The notes: a model not told the origin generated them from the sequence alone. Positions 10,501-21,755 are shown, counted from the stretch's first letter. The stretch is DNA of 64,000 nucleotides from Diplonema papillatum (GCA_030068145.1 JAPJBO010000264.1:62001-126000), one strand, 5' to 3'. Made by a program: numbers and translations.

Positions 10501-11900
10501 GATACATGTAACCCCCGACAAAATTGCCCGGGGGAAATCGGGGGAAATCTGGGGGAATCGGGGGCTAAAACCCCCCCGATTTTTAAAATCGGGGGAAATC
10601 GGGGGGGTTTTACTGTAGTGCACCGGCTGGGAAAAAGTTTTTTTCGGCCCATTGGCATGGCTCCAATTGAAAGGCTGAGAAAGAAAATAGAGTTGTTGAG
10701 AACTGGCGAACAAACGGAAAAAAGAGGTGTTAGCCGAGGCACGTCTTGTGCGACCCGGTCAGCTTTTGCGGCTGCTTTGCGAGTATTTCGATCAACGCCC
10801 GCGCTTCCTTGACAACTGCCGGGGTTGGCATTCGGACTGCTTTTAGTTGCGCGGGCTTTCGGTTCGACGCTGCGCTGCTTCCTTGTCGTGTCTTCGATAG
10901 GCACCAGCTTCTTCTTTTTAGCACTCTTATTTTCTGCGGGGCCGTCCTGCTGCCTTCACTCTACCTGTCTGCAAGGCAAAGAGATGGGAAAACAAGTGCA
11001 TACATCGCATTAAATGCCGATTTCGACGTGTTTCGAAACTGGGATACTCTCAGAATAACTTTTCTCCGGCTATTTCTCACGGGTCATGACACCTACTCAC
11101 CAAGTCCGACTCCTCTGAAGATACTCAACCATCTTCGCGAATCCCACCTGCGACATTGCATCAGTGCCGCGCAATGCGATGATCACCGGCTTCAACCGGC
11201 GGCGTCTTTTATTCTCTCCGAGTATGTTCAGTGTACTGAAGGCCGAATCCACGTGTGCGTCAGTCGGTGAAAGCTTGAGACACATTTTAGCGAAGCACTG
11301 CAGTGCCGGATGCTCCCCCATGTAGGATGCCCAATAGTCGTGGGCTGTACTGCGGGTGCTTGTCAGCGTAGCACTGACCGGCGAAGCTCGCGGTAAACAG
11401 AGCACACATTGCCTCGATAGAGGCACCGTCTGGTTCACAGGAGGACCATTGCTGGGTGGAGGAACCGAAGACTGATGAAGATGCCGTAATTCGGGTGCTC
11501 TGTATAGGCCCTCTTCAGGGTTCTTCTGGGTATGCATGGCTGACCAGTGCGCCGAAGTCGAACTTTGATCGGACAGCTGTGCACTAACTGTCGAAGATGC
11601 CAACATCTTCATCGTAGCCGCCGCCTGTTTAGCCCGTCCCGGATTTCCTTGTTCTTCAGCAGAAAGCCGTTGGCTGAACAAAATTCCGCATGCTGCTTCA
11701 CCGCCTCGGAGTCCAACTATAAATGCCCCCGATTTTCCCCGATTTCCCCCGATTTCCCCCCAATTTTCCACCCCATTTCCCCCGATTTCCTTACCGAGTT
11801 TCCCCCGATTCCTCCGATTTCCCCCCGATTTCTGCTGACCCATCAGACCCCCGATTTTCCCCGATTTCCCCCGACAAATTTGTCGGGGGTTACATGCATG
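10501..11900 (-). mobile_element. 1.4-kb TIR transposon with hAT-like relic
   Basis: Ends are near-perfect 22-bp inverted repeats whose shared core is ATGTAACCCCCGACAAA. The element is flanked by ACTTAC at 10495-10500 and 11901-11906. It sits inside an ~80-bp tandem repeat whose uninterrupted units (near 12062 and 12140) contain ACTTAC once, proving insertion. Both subterminal zones are dense in GGGGGAAATCGGGG-like repeats (10520-10610; 11725-11890 reversed). A transposase-like C-terminus lies inside on the minus strand. The 6-bp duplication is unusual for hAT. Confidence 0.72.
11097..11300 (-). pseudogene. hAT-like transposase C-terminal dimerisation region
   Basis: The last ~65 residues of a minus-strand open frame read like the hAT C-terminal dimerisation domain: an aromatic pair (Y-W), H-P-A-L followed by a hydrophobic run, L-x-L-S-P-T-D-A, then V-D-S-A-F-S where active families have S-x-E-R-x-F-S, and a K-R-R-R-R-L segment. 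The frame continues upstream into transposon repeats with no zinc finger or DDE part, so it is a remnant. Assignment is by motif pattern only. Confidence 0.5.
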
Positions 11901-11902
11901 AC

Positions 11903-12190
11903 TTACAGGGCGCATACCTCTTTGCATCCGTCTTCGCGTGTGTTTTGCGTGAGGCAAAGGACGCTGGTGGAGCCATCGGAACACTACAGGGCGCATACCT
12001 CTTTGCATCCGTCTTCGCGTGTGTTTTGCGTGAGGCAAAGGACGCTGGTGGAACCATCGGAACACTTACAGGGCGCATACCTTTGCATCCGTCTTCGTGT
12101 GTGTTTTGCGTGAGGCAAAGGACGCTGGTGGAGCCATCGGAACACTTACAGGGCGCATACCTCTTTGCATCCGTCTTCGCGTGTGTTTTA
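11903..12190. repeat. Minisatellite, ~80-bp unit, ~3.5 copies
   Basis: Units contain ACAGGGCGCATACCTC, CATCCGTCTTCGCG, TGTTTTGCGTGAGGC and GACGCTGGTGGAGCC-like blocks. A further unit end lies at 10440-10500, on the other side of the 1.4-kb transposon, so the transposon split the array. Confidence 0.75.
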
Positions 12191-12217
12191 CCGACGGAAG
12201 AAGAAGAAAGAAGAAAA

Positions 12218-12388
12218 ACGGTCACAAACAGTCCCGGACATGGCTAGCCATAACCCATAACGAAAGCGTGCACTAAATATACCACCCGTAACCATATAGC
12301 CTTTTCTTGCTCTAAGAGAACCCATTCATGAACGGTCACACGGAGACCCTAAAACCCCGGAATTTCAAGCGAACTTTAACTCTAAAAA
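12218..12388 (+). mobile_element. ACTCTAAAA-tailed retroposon copy
   Basis: A member of a family whose 3' end is constant (GAACTTTAACTCTAAAA) and whose 5' end varies between copies, as in LINE/SINE truncation. Shared internal marks are GGTCACAAACAGTCCCGGA, GGCTAGCCATAACC and CATGAACGGTCACACGGAG. Confidence 0.55.
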
Positions 12389-12512
12389 GGCCGCTCCGGA
12401 TCCAGGAACGTGACGGTCAACCACAGCTTGCAAAGCTTGAGTCGAAGGTAGCACAGTGCCTACTAAACCCCGTCCACTCTGCCCTGTGGCTGACCGTCTC
12501 GACGATCTTGTG
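12389..12512. mobile_element. R265 element, copy 4, right end missing
   Basis: Begins GGCCGCTCC immediately after the ACTCTAAAAA tail of the preceding element and stops mid-body at GACGATCTTGTG. No target duplication visible. Confidence 0.5.
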
Positions 12513-12664
12513 TTTCTTCGAGCGTGTTTTACGGGTAGAAAACCCCAGCAGGATCAAAGAATGTCAGTCTCACCTTCCTCATTCTTTTTTGGGAATTTAA
12601 TGCCAGCTAATTTCGTGCAAAGCGCCGGCAGAGAACGAAATCCACCGAACAGGACACGATTTCT

Positions 12665-12781
12665 TTTTGTATAAGCACCTGCTTTGTAGGAAATACTTGA
12701 GGAGGCTGCCAGCTGCAAAAGATCAAAGGAGGTTAATGTGCTGTAGCCCACACGAACCATAGGTGAATCTGGGTTCAGTGG
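12665..12781. repeat. Dispersed repeat DR1 (TGTGCTGTAGCCCAC family)
   Basis: Contains AAGCACCTGCTTTGTAGG, GATCAAAGGAGG and TGTGCTGTAGCCCAC. Other copies: 26470-26557 (reversed), 28553-28632, 32810-32935, 43938-44110, 46311-46475 and 55331-55468. Copies start and stop at different points; no coding potential. Confidence 0.55.
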
Positions 12782-13372
12782 TCTCTTAGTAACGCTGGAG
12801 TGACTGTCTCCTTGCAACCCCGCCTCATCCTAAACTCTTCTGGTGTTGGTTCGGGAAGGCGCCCATCCTGCTATGCGCGTTGCTCCAATTCCCACAGTAA
12901 ACCGTAGTAAGCCGACCTAGTTTTTCCTTTGTGGTTCTTGTACTCAAAAATAACTCAAATAATGTACGAGGATAATGGCCGAAACCACCCAACTTGCACT
13001 CTAAAAAGGTACCCACCAATACTTTCACTCCCACCACCTTCAAATACGTGCCTGCGTGTAAAGTATTCCTGTTGCCGAAAGTCAGCCGGAGGCTCTCAAA
13101 AGCGAGTTTTTCACTCCAAGAAAACACGAAAAAGTCCAGATAACTTCAAACCGCAATGAACGCTGAAACTGGAGTTTCAAGACAAAAAGCCAAAATTCAC
13201 GGTCTTTGAACAATAAATATGCTGTCCAATCCCAAGCACCCCTCGAGCAAATACGCCCCCTCCTTTTCACAGCAAAAGAGTGCCTGCTGTGGCGAGTAAC
13301 GAACAGTTTTACCTGCAAATATACCCCCCCCCCCCCCCCCCAAAAAAAAAAAAAAAAAGAAAAACTTTCATT

Positions 13373-13732
13373 GGGCGGAAACGACCCGCACCACGTGAAG
13401 TGCCGCAAGTGTCGCGAAACCCAAGCACTACTCTACGAGAAAACAGTCGAGAAAATACATAAACGCGGACAACAGACCGGTACGGGCTACAAGGCAACCC
13501 CGCTCAACTTGTAGAACGTGGGGGCCCAAGACTACACTCCACGAAGGAATGTACTTGGTATCGGTCACAAACAGTCCCGGACATGGCTAGCCATAACCCA
13601 TAACGAACGCGTGCACAAAAATATACAACCAGTAACCATATAGCCCTTTCTTGCTCTAAGAGAACCCATTCATGAACGGTCACACGGAGACCTAACACCC
13701 CGGAATTTCAAGCGAACTTTAACTCTAAAACA
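13373..13732 (+). mobile_element. ACTCTAAAA-tailed retroposon, longest copy type
   Basis: About 360 bp, matching 44512-44876 nearly end to end: it starts near GGGCGGAAACGACCCGCACC and finishes AACTTTAACTCTAAAA. The left flank is a long C-run followed by an A-run at 13322-13358. Non-coding. Confidence 0.6.
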
Positions 13733-14754
13733 ACCTACGCTGGTGTTACTCAAACCGCAAGTAAGGAACTTCTGTGGAAGTTGGGTAGGGTCACAACCTT
13801 TAGTACCTCTGTAGAAGTTGGAGAGGCGGCGCCATTCTTAGTACTAACACTCCTGTAGGTTGCCCTACGATTTATTGTGAAGACTAACATGACAGCGTGT
13901 TTTTGTGGTTGATCAGAATTCCAACCTGAAGAATGAAACAGGGTACAAACAAGTGGGAAAGCCATCAACCGGCACGCACACGACAAAACGAAGCGTCCGT
14001 CTCGTGTTGACAATGCATTGATACTAAAGCAGGGGTTGGCAGCGAACTTGTCAAACAGATGAGTTCTTCTAGAGCACGAACAAAGTCTCCTCATCCCAAC
14101 GGGTAGGTAACCAAAAGGGCTCCATACTGAGGAGGGCCTACCGTAAGTAGGTATGTGGACAATGGCCGAACCACCCATGACCAACGAACCGAGGTACCCA
14201 CCGATCCTCTTACCTCGTGTAACCACCACTCTTACGAACACTCAGAGCACAAAGAATATCTTCCTTAACGACGAAGGTCACCCGGGGACTTTAAAACCCG
14301 GAGTTTTCAAGCGAACTTTCACTCTAAAAATAACCACCAATGACCAACAACCAAGGATCCTCTTACCTCGTGTAACCACCACTCTTACGACACTCAGAGC
14401 ACAAAGGATGTCTTCCCATAACGACGAAGGGCACCCGATACTTTAAACCCCGGAGTTTCAAGCGAACTTTCACTCTAAAAAGGTTTCGGCACAGGGCTTA
14501 CGCAGCTCTTTGTCTTGGAGCTAAAATACCTACTGAAAGTCAGTACGTTAGGGTCAGGCATTTTTTTTTTTTTTGAGCAGGCCGACTCCAGGCCCTCTCT
14601 TCAGGTTGTTCTTCTTTTTCACCTGGTATGTCTTGAGGTAGGGATCTCCATGTGAAGCACGGACATGTAAACTGTGACAGTGACATGATCTTCAGTTTGG
14701 TGTCGGTTCGCTCATTGCTCAGGCTTACATTTTTGGAACGCATCGCACATATCC

Positions 14755-14990
14755 CTAACCATCGTTGCATCGTTGCAGGAAATCATGGGATTTCTTTCTT
14801 TTTTTGCATCGTTGCATGATCGTTGCTCACTATGGTAGGCATAGGGCAACCATGCAAACGATGCAGTGCAACGATGTAGGAACGATGAAGGCGACGATGT
14901 AGTGCAGTGATGTAGTGAACGATGTAAGTGCAACGATGTAGTGCAACGATGTAGTGAACGATGAAGGCGACGATGTAGTGCAACGCATAC
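14755..14990. repeat. Minisatellite of CGATGTAGTG units
   Basis: Degenerate repeats of roughly 10-20 bp built on CAACGATGTAGTG and GAACGATGAAGGCGA. Open frames across it are by-products of the repeat. Confidence 0.65.
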
Positions 14991-15300
14991 AAAGCCAGAA
15001 TCGTTGCTGACCAGGCATCTGCACCAACCGCAAAGACAGGAAAAGTGCGAAAGGCCGCTGCTGCTGGTCTCTTGAGCTTTGGCTTCACGGTAGGTGACTA
15101 TCCGCCAAGAAGACGTGTACTAGTAATTATTCGTCTTGGCAGTATGCAGATATTTTTCGAGACTGTGAGGTCCTATGAACATGCAATGTGAATAGCCTCT
15201 ATTCGAGCCAACCCCACTTTTCTCTACACTAAAAAAGTGTATTGTTTTGAACTGGATAATAGCGCGGAGCTGGCTTTTTCTCCCCCTGGGAAAATGTATA

Positions 15301-15368
15301 TGGGTGGCAGAGTGAGCGGGTGTCGCCTTCAGGCCGGTGTGTCCGGGTTCAAACCCCGCCCATGACAC
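15301..15368 (+). other. tRNA-like Pol III promoter pair, SINE-like
   Basis: TGGCAGAGTGAGCGGG resembles an A box and GGGTTCAAACCCC a B box at normal spacing. Only five acceptor pairs (ATGGG/CCCAT) form and no convincing anticodon arm is present, so it is not called a functional tRNA. It is probably a tRNA-derived SINE head. Confidence 0.35.
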
Positions 15369-15544
15369 TTTTCCGGTCGAAGATTATTTCGAGGTTTGCT
15401 GTCGTTTCGGGGCCTGATGTGCCCGAAATTTGCGTTTTTTGCGGAGTTTCTCAGCCCCGGAGAAATACCGGAGGGGGGGGCGGCGGGAAAAGGCTGCCCC
15501 AGGGCGGCCCCCCCGTGCTGGGCCCCCGGGTACGAGGCCAAACT

Positions 15545-16080
15545 TAACACCCGAACTTAGCTTTCGCCCCGGACTTTGTTTCGGCCGAACTTAGCTTCAC
15601 CCGAGCTTTGCTTCGCCCGAACTTTGCTTCACCTAACTTTGCTCACCCGAACTTAGCTTCGCCCGAACTTTGTTTCGCCCGAACTTTGTTTCGCCCGAAC
15701 TTAGCTTCACCAGAACTTTGCTTCACCCGAACTTAGCTTCGCCCGAACTTTGCTTCACCAGAACTTAGTTCGCCCGAACTTTGCTTCACCCGAATTAGCT
15801 TCGCCGAATTTGTTCGCCGATCTTAGCTTCACCAGAACGTCCGAACTTTGCTTCACCAGAACTTAGCTTCGCCCGGACTTTGTTTCGCCCGAACTTAGCT
15901 TCACCTTCGCCCGAACTTTGCTTCACCAGAACTTTGCTCACCCGAACTTAGCTTCGCCCGAACTTTGCTTCGCCGAACTTTGTTTCGCCCGAACTTAGCT
16001 TCACCCGAACTTTGCTTCACCAGAACTTAGCATTGCCCGAACTTAGCTTCGCCCGAACTTTGCTGTTCCCCGAACTTTAA
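15545..16080. repeat. 16-bp minisatellite GAACTTTGCTTCACCC
   Basis: About 33 degenerate units alternating GAACTTTGCTTC and GAACTTAGCTTC with CGCCC or ACCAG spacers. Related short arrays occur reversed at 25880-26005 and forward at 32385-32470, so the sequence is dispersed as well as tandem. Confidence 0.75.
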
Positions 16081-16577
16081 CTGCTGCCTCCAGTCTCGCC
16101 ACGCGCCGGCCTTAGCCGAGCGCACTTAATTTTTTTTGCATCGTTGCAAGAGGGTCCCGGCCGCTGAGAGTTAGGGATATGTGCGGGAACACATTGCAAT
16201 GTCTCGAAAAAATAAATAGAGCACAGGGGGCGCACCTGCCAGTGCTGCATGGCTTTGCCTCTGCCTCCTCTCCGGCCTCAGCCCTCCAGTGTCGCGGTGG
16301 TAAGCAACAGCAGGATCTGCCGACCGGAATCCCCGGTACTGCGGTTGATTCCCCAGATGAATCTACAGAAAAGATAGTACGTGCTGATAACGTACTGATT
16401 TCAGCACGTGTACACGTACTGATTCAGCATGTGTACAAAAAGAAACTAAGAAAGCTAACGTGCTGAAATCAGTCCGTTCAGCATGCTGAACGTAAGGCCT
16501 GGTTTGGCACCAGAATGGAAATACACGACTTCTCCTGCTGTATACGCGCGTGCTTGTCCTTGCCCAGCCCCTCCTTT

Positions 16578-16791
16578 GCATAGTGGTCAAACGATTCGCA
16601 TGCGATAATAATCATCGCATTGTCGCACAAAATTATTGCATATAATCGGCGTGCGATAATATGCGATTGTCCATACTACTGTATTTGCCCAGGTTTAAGC
16701 GAGCGATACTACGAATGAAAAAAGCGATTCATTGACGCCAAAATCCCAAATGCGATAGTATGCGATAATGCGAATCGTTTGACCACTATGC
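16578..16791. mobile_element. 214-bp MITE with 24-bp perfect inverted ends
   Basis: The first 24 bases (starting GCATAGTGGTCAAACG) are the exact reverse complement of the last 24. The interior repeats TGCGATAAT/ATTATCGCA. No clear target duplication, so the superfamily is open; TAGTGG ends hint at hAT. Confidence 0.65.
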
Positions 16792-17340
16792 CTATGCTCT
16801 TCAAACCCAAGAAACATTTCCCCCCCAATTTTTAAAATCCACGGACGTGTCACGGCACGTCCAACGGGAAAAAAATAGGCTTGAGACCCCCGTCCCCCCC
16901 CCTCACGGACGTTGTCCCTCGAATTCCAACGGATGCCCTCCCACCCTGAAAGAAATGTGAAGTTGTAAAACTAGTAGTAGAGTAGTTCGTTTGCCATCGA
17001 TGCTTATAACACAACGGGGACTTTAAAATCCCGGGATCTCAAGCGAACTTTTACTCTGCAAAACAGCAAACCCCTTTGCCAGCTCTTTGTCTTCGCGCGT
17101 GTTTTACCGAATGGGGGGAGGAAGCCAACAACAAAAGAACATAATCGTTCACTTTCCAAGCTGTCGTCTCGAATCGATTGAACCTGAGACAGGAAACGAG
17201 AGAAAGTCGAAAGACAACTGCCAAACACATTGACCCCCCTCGGTTGATTGTCAGCAGCACAAAAACCATAGCGACGAAGGTCACCCGGAGACTTTAAAAC
17301 CCCGGAGTTTCAAGCGAACGTTCACTCTAAAAAGCACCAC

Positions 17341-17567
17341 CCTGCTCACCTTGTAGAACGTGGGGGGCCCAAGACTACACTCCACGAAGGAATGTACTTG
17401 GTGTCGGTCACAAACAGTCCCGGACATGGCTAGCCATAACCCATAACGAAAGCGTACACTAAATACACAACCCGTAACCATATAGCCCTTTCTTGCTCTA
17501 AGAGAACCCATTCATGAACGGTCACACGGAGACCCTAAAACCCCGGAATTTCAAGCAAACCTTAACT
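17341..17567 (+). mobile_element. ACTCTAAAA-tailed retroposon with direct repeats
   Basis: Begins CCCTGCTCACCTTGTAG and ends in ACTCT. It is bracketed by AAAAAGCACCA on both sides, compatible with a target duplication; the left repeat is itself the tail of an older truncated copy at 17272-17330. Confidence 0.55.
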
Positions 17568-18012
17568 CTAAAAAGCACCATGCGGGGTCACGGGCTGGAA
17601 GCAAGCCGATTGAGTGCCGTGCAAAAGTTCTTGTACGTACAAGCGCGCTGCAACAGAGGGGACGACCTGCTCAAGCATAAGATCTTGTCTTGCCTCGTAC
17701 AATGAAAGCTGCTCCAATTCCAAAGCCTGTACTGCGCCGCGCTTCATGAAAAATAAACACTCTGGTGCTTACGTAACGTTGGTTGGTTGGTTGATGATAC
17801 CTGTGAAAGGCTAATTCCCATAAGTTAACGGTCGATAGAAAACCCCCGAATTCACGGCCTTCAGGTGGTTCAGGTAGTCTGGCACTTGCCAAGGATTATG
17901 TCAGAGCCAGGGTTTCCGAGTCCCAACGGTACTGGACTGAAGAACTGGGTTTGAAAAAGGAAAGAAGTCCGCTCGTACGCCGATGGTACGGGATCAGGGT
18001 TTTATAGGCCAT

Positions 18013-18385
18013 GGTTACGAAAGCTGATTCAACCAGCCCGCCTTGCAGACCACCCGACGGCCTGTGGAACGTCAACAGCTGCGAGTGCAGCGTGACGGAA
18101 CCCTGCGTGCTCTGCACGGAGGCAGCGTACACATAGGCTCACGTAGAGCTTCGTGGAGCTTCGCCTCGGCTGGAATCCACAGTCCAATGACACGCAGCTT
18201 TTTTTACTGCAGTATCCAGCAAATCGCTACGGCTGATTCAAGCCGTCTTCGAGAACATCGGCTCACGTGATGCTTCGCCTTTGTTGGGATCCACATGGTT
18301 GTATCGGACACTGCGCGATGCCAGCAACCACGACGAGGTGTGCGGGTCCAGTTGGAGCTGGTCGCCCACGAAAGCTGGCCCACAT
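18013..18385 (-). pseudogene. Inverted copy of the 3' end of the unrecognised 38-kb gene
   Basis: On the minus strand this matches 38216-38460 and its downstream copy, with the order rearranged (distal segment first). It shows that the 3' part of that gene has been copied about 20 kb away in opposite orientation. No open frame of the full length. Confidence 0.6.
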
Positions 18386-18519
18386 CCACTCCTCCAAAAA
18401 ACGAGTCTGATTCCGGGTCGGTTGTCCCTTCGGTGGTCAGGTTTGTTCACGGGACAATCGGGTGCGCCAGACAGCATGGACCTCGTCCAGGGCCAGCAGG
18501 CTCGCCTGTTGTTGCCCAC

Positions 18520-18862
18520 CAGGGCTTACGCTCCACGTGTGGAACGTGTGGATTTCCACACGTTAATTCTTGTTTCGGTTTTTTTCCCCACATGTGCTTC
18601 ACGTGTGGATCCACAGGTACCACATGTGGTTTTTGATTTATTTTTCGCCCCACATGTGCTTGCCACAGGTTGGTCCACATGCATGGGAGTCTAGGCCCAC
18701 AAGGTCGCCAAGGCCGCACAGCCGGGTGTCGCCAAGTCCAGTAGTGGGGCTATTTTTTTTTAAGCCCGCCGCACATAGGAAGGCTTTTTTTCCCGTCGAA
18801 CCTTAAGCGCCCACATGTGGACCAACGTATTTTCTGAGGCCGAAAACGGAGCGTAAGCCCTG
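18520..18862. mobile_element. hAT-type MITE (CAGGGCTTACG family), copy C
   Basis: 343 bp with 15-bp perfect inverted ends CAGGGCTTACGCTCC and a perfect 8-bp duplication TTGCCCAC at 18512-18519 and 18863-18870. It interrupts the dispersed repeat also seen at 1983-2155. The interior is rich in CCACATGTGG palindromes. Confidence 0.87.
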
Positions 18863-19033
18863 TTGCCCACGGATGTCGCACATTTTCAAGCACCGGCAAA
18901 CAAAACTCTAGAACCTGACGTGAACAGGGCTACCGATGTGGGAATTTTGTCCAAAAACAAATACCGAACAGCACAACCACTTCTTTGGCACTCAAAAACA
19001 GGAAGTTCTAAAGACCGTATAAAGCCCTGTAAA

Positions 19034-19186
19034 GGGGGGGTCGAATAATAACACCTGTGTGATTATTCGATTTGTCGAATCCTAAAAAAAGTTCCGGGTA
19101 GCCGAACAGTAGCAGGATCAAGTAGTGGTAGCGTTTTTAGGCAACCAGACGTGTGTCAAATAACTGTTGCCATTCGACCCCCCCCC
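19034..19186. mobile_element. Short MITE with GGGGGGGTCGAAT ends, intact copy
   Basis: Left GGGGGGGTCGAATAATAAC and right (reversed) GGGGGGGGTCGAATGG define ~150 bp. The same element occurs at 26725-26975 with an extra insertion. The target duplication is unclear because of the G/C runs. Confidence 0.55.
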
Positions 19187-19504
19187 TTCTGGAAGGTTCG
19201 GGTGGCCTAAAGAAACAGAGGCTTCTCGATTTCAGAGCGGGAAAAGCAAATTGGCTAGAAATTTGGAAAACTGAGGAAAAATGAAGCTAATAGCCTGTAC
19301 GGGATCGTCGGAAAGAAAAAGAAAGTACGTCGGACCCACCCACAGCCCGGAACTGGCTTGTACGCCACGCTGCACTACTCTGTATTGACAAAAGAGCTGT
19401 GGATCTGACCGCACAACCCGGGAACAGGGCTGCATGAAAATGCAATCGCTGCCCAGAGAAGTAGCTTCATATACCCTATGTATGTTGACCCCATACAACA
19501 TCCA

Positions 19505-20327
19505 AAAAAAAAAAAACTGCGCAACATCCCGGTGGTCCAGTGGGCAAGGGGCCACCGCGACAACGCGGATATCAACGCGGCCGACGAAGCAGCGACCAAT
19601 GCGCACCAAAGTATCCGCTCATTCGACATCGAGTGGTGCTACAGCGCAGCCAAAGTCACAAGGCTGTGTCGACGCCGGCGGCAGCAGCCCGACGACAACG
19701 ACGAGGCGAATGACCTGGTGCAGCTGGAAGAGAGTGGCCGTTTCCTGCGGAGGAGCCGCAACTGCAGCCGTGACATGGCGGTCCGCGACCGACTGACGAA
19801 TGAAGTGCCGCCACGGTGCCTCAGCACGCAAACCCTCCGGGCACTGCGGAAGCTACACGGCGCGACGGACTTGCTCCAGGCCCTGGTCCGAAGGACGATC
19901 ATGCCGTTTAGAACGAGCGAGGCGTGCGCCGTCGTAGGATGCGTTGAACGAGGAAGTGCTAAGCACGTGCTCACGGCCAACGACGAGCTTCACGTGCGGA
20001 GTTATGGACCCGAAGCAGACCTGGCGAGAATTTATGGACAATGCAACGTGACGTACTGGCAAATCATGGATGACTTCGCAGCGCGCAACGCCACTGTAAT
20101 GAAAAGTGTATGCGAGCGGATCAGCTACCAAGAGCCCAGCGGAAAGGCTGCGGAGTGGGCATCCTGGCTCAAGCATGAATTAAAGTCTAGCCCGATACAG
20201 TAGAGCTTCCTAACCAACCCCCCCGCCCACCGACCACACGCACCAAGCTGAACCTCACAAACAAACAAAGGTCGAAAGACACCAATCTGTACGTCCCACG
20301 GGATCGTCGGAAACACAAAAAAAAACT
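19505..20327 (+). pseudogene. LINE 3' fragment: RNase H tail and C-terminal region
   Basis: The open frame ending at 20203 begins with V-V-Q-W-A-R-G-H-R-D-N-A-D-I-N-A-A-D-E-A-A, matching the end of a retroelement RNase H domain (W-x-x-G-H ... N-x-x-A-D-x-A). It is followed by ~200 residues I cannot match. The 3' UTR ends ACGGGATCGTCGGAAACAC plus an A-run. No reverse transcriptase is present, so this is a 5'-truncated non-LTR copy. A second copy of the last third lies at 24657-25034. Confidence 0.6.
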
Positions 20328-21755
20328 ATAGTTATAGCCAGCGGCCGGGTGTCGTGGGTGGGCAGCGGTAGTGGGTGGTCATGTGGTGGGAGGTTGTGGA
20401 GGTTGTGCAGTGGGTGGGTGGTGCGGTGGGCAGTGGTGGGGTATGTAGTGGGCAGTGAGTGGGTGGATGATGCAGTACGGTTACTGCACCTTGGATCATC
20501 GTTCTAGCAACGTACACCCTCAATTTTGGAACCTGGCCCATTAGCTTGGCAAAAATTTCCGCGCCTGCGGCGCTGGCATTTTTGGCTTGTGTATTGTTTC
20601 ATGCCCTGTTGCCAAGACCGCAGTAGTCCGCCCTGCTCTCTGCTGTGGTGGGCAGTAGTGACAACCACAAAGAGGAGCTGAAAGTGCACTTGACTCAACT
20701 TTGCCGCAGTCCCTGTGGACTACAACGCGGCTCTAGCGATTCTTGCTGTTTGGATACCTGCAGCGCTGACCCATTAGCTTGAAAAAATTTTCGCGCCTGC
20801 GGCGCTGGTATTAGCTCATGTAGTGTTACATGTCGTGTTGCCAAGAAGACCACAGCTGTCTGCCCTGCTGTCGCAGATAACCACCAGGCGACACTTGCCT
20901 TCTTCGCATGGCTTTTTTGCTTCCCGAAGGACAGTCTCTGTGGTGGACAGTAGTGACAACTACAAAGTTGCCACAGTCTGTGGACTACAAAGCGGCAAGC
21001 GATTCTTGCTGTGTGGCGCTACCTTCGATGAGCAAAACCCACTTGCATGTGCCGCATTTCGTCCGAACACCCCACGCCCTCAACACAGTGTCGGTCTGAG
21101 CTCCACACGCACCAAATGCCACGAGGACCCCTGAAAAGTGCTCTGTACAACATTTGGTAGGATTTTACGTGGGGCTCAGAGCTCAAGCTACTTCCCTGTC
21201 GCTGCCGTCGGAGAAAAAAAGGATAACATAGAAAATTTCGACTGCCGATAGTCACGCGGAGACTTTAAAGCTCAAGCGGAACTGTCACTCTAAGATTCGA
21301 TCAGAAATGAGAAGAAAAAGGTGAGATTGACTCGATCGTTGAGCTCAGACAAACACTCCTGCCGGTGGGGGAACCTGCCAAAAGGAATCAACCGCCTCCT
21401 TTGCAATCTTGCATGCTCTCCCGTCTGCACTCAACTGCAGTCCCGGCCAAACATTCTATACCTGACCGGATTCAAAAGCGTTCAAAAACGTCCTCGGAAT
21501 GTATTTTTCGACACAGCCACGAAACCTGAAGGAGGTTTTCAGGTTCTGGCAGGTCTACCTGGCTGCCTAAAGGGTCGCGTTGAAAAAAACTTTTTTTTTG
21601 ACCGGAATCAGTGCTCCCGCTAACGAAAAAGTGCGAGGAATTCCTCAAAAAAAAAGAGGCTCGAAAAAAGAGGGTGAGGAATTCCTCATGAGAAATTCCT
21701 CACCTTTTTCTGTTGGTGGTATCATGTAGCCTAAGCACTGCATCACAGTCTCGTG
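20328..21755. other. Gene-free stretch with GT-rich and duplicated sequence
   Basis: 20330-20475 is G/T-rich low complexity with many GGG runs. 20555-20880 contains two copies of an ~250-bp segment marked by TTTTCGCGCCTGCGGCGCTGG. 21600-21705 has palindromic GAATTCCTCA blocks. No gene is supportable. Confidence 0.5.

Larger units (their letters stand above)
14492..16501. mobile_element. Long CAGGGCTTACG-family element, copy B (2.0 kb)
   Basis: Left end CAGGGCTTACGCAGC and right end CGTAAGGCCTG match the termini of the 340-bp copy A in reversed order, and ~100-300 bp inside each end also match copy A. Flanks are GTTTCGGCA and GTTTGGCA, a one-base-imperfect duplication. The interior holds a further inverted repeat (CACATATCCCTAAC near 14747 against GTTAGGGATATGTG near 16168) and two minisatellites. 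No transposase frame was found. Confidence 0.6.

Noticed and set aside
15301..15368. Functional tRNA gene
   Set aside because: A and B boxes are present, but acceptor and anticodon stems do not form; it is listed only as a tRNA-like repeat.
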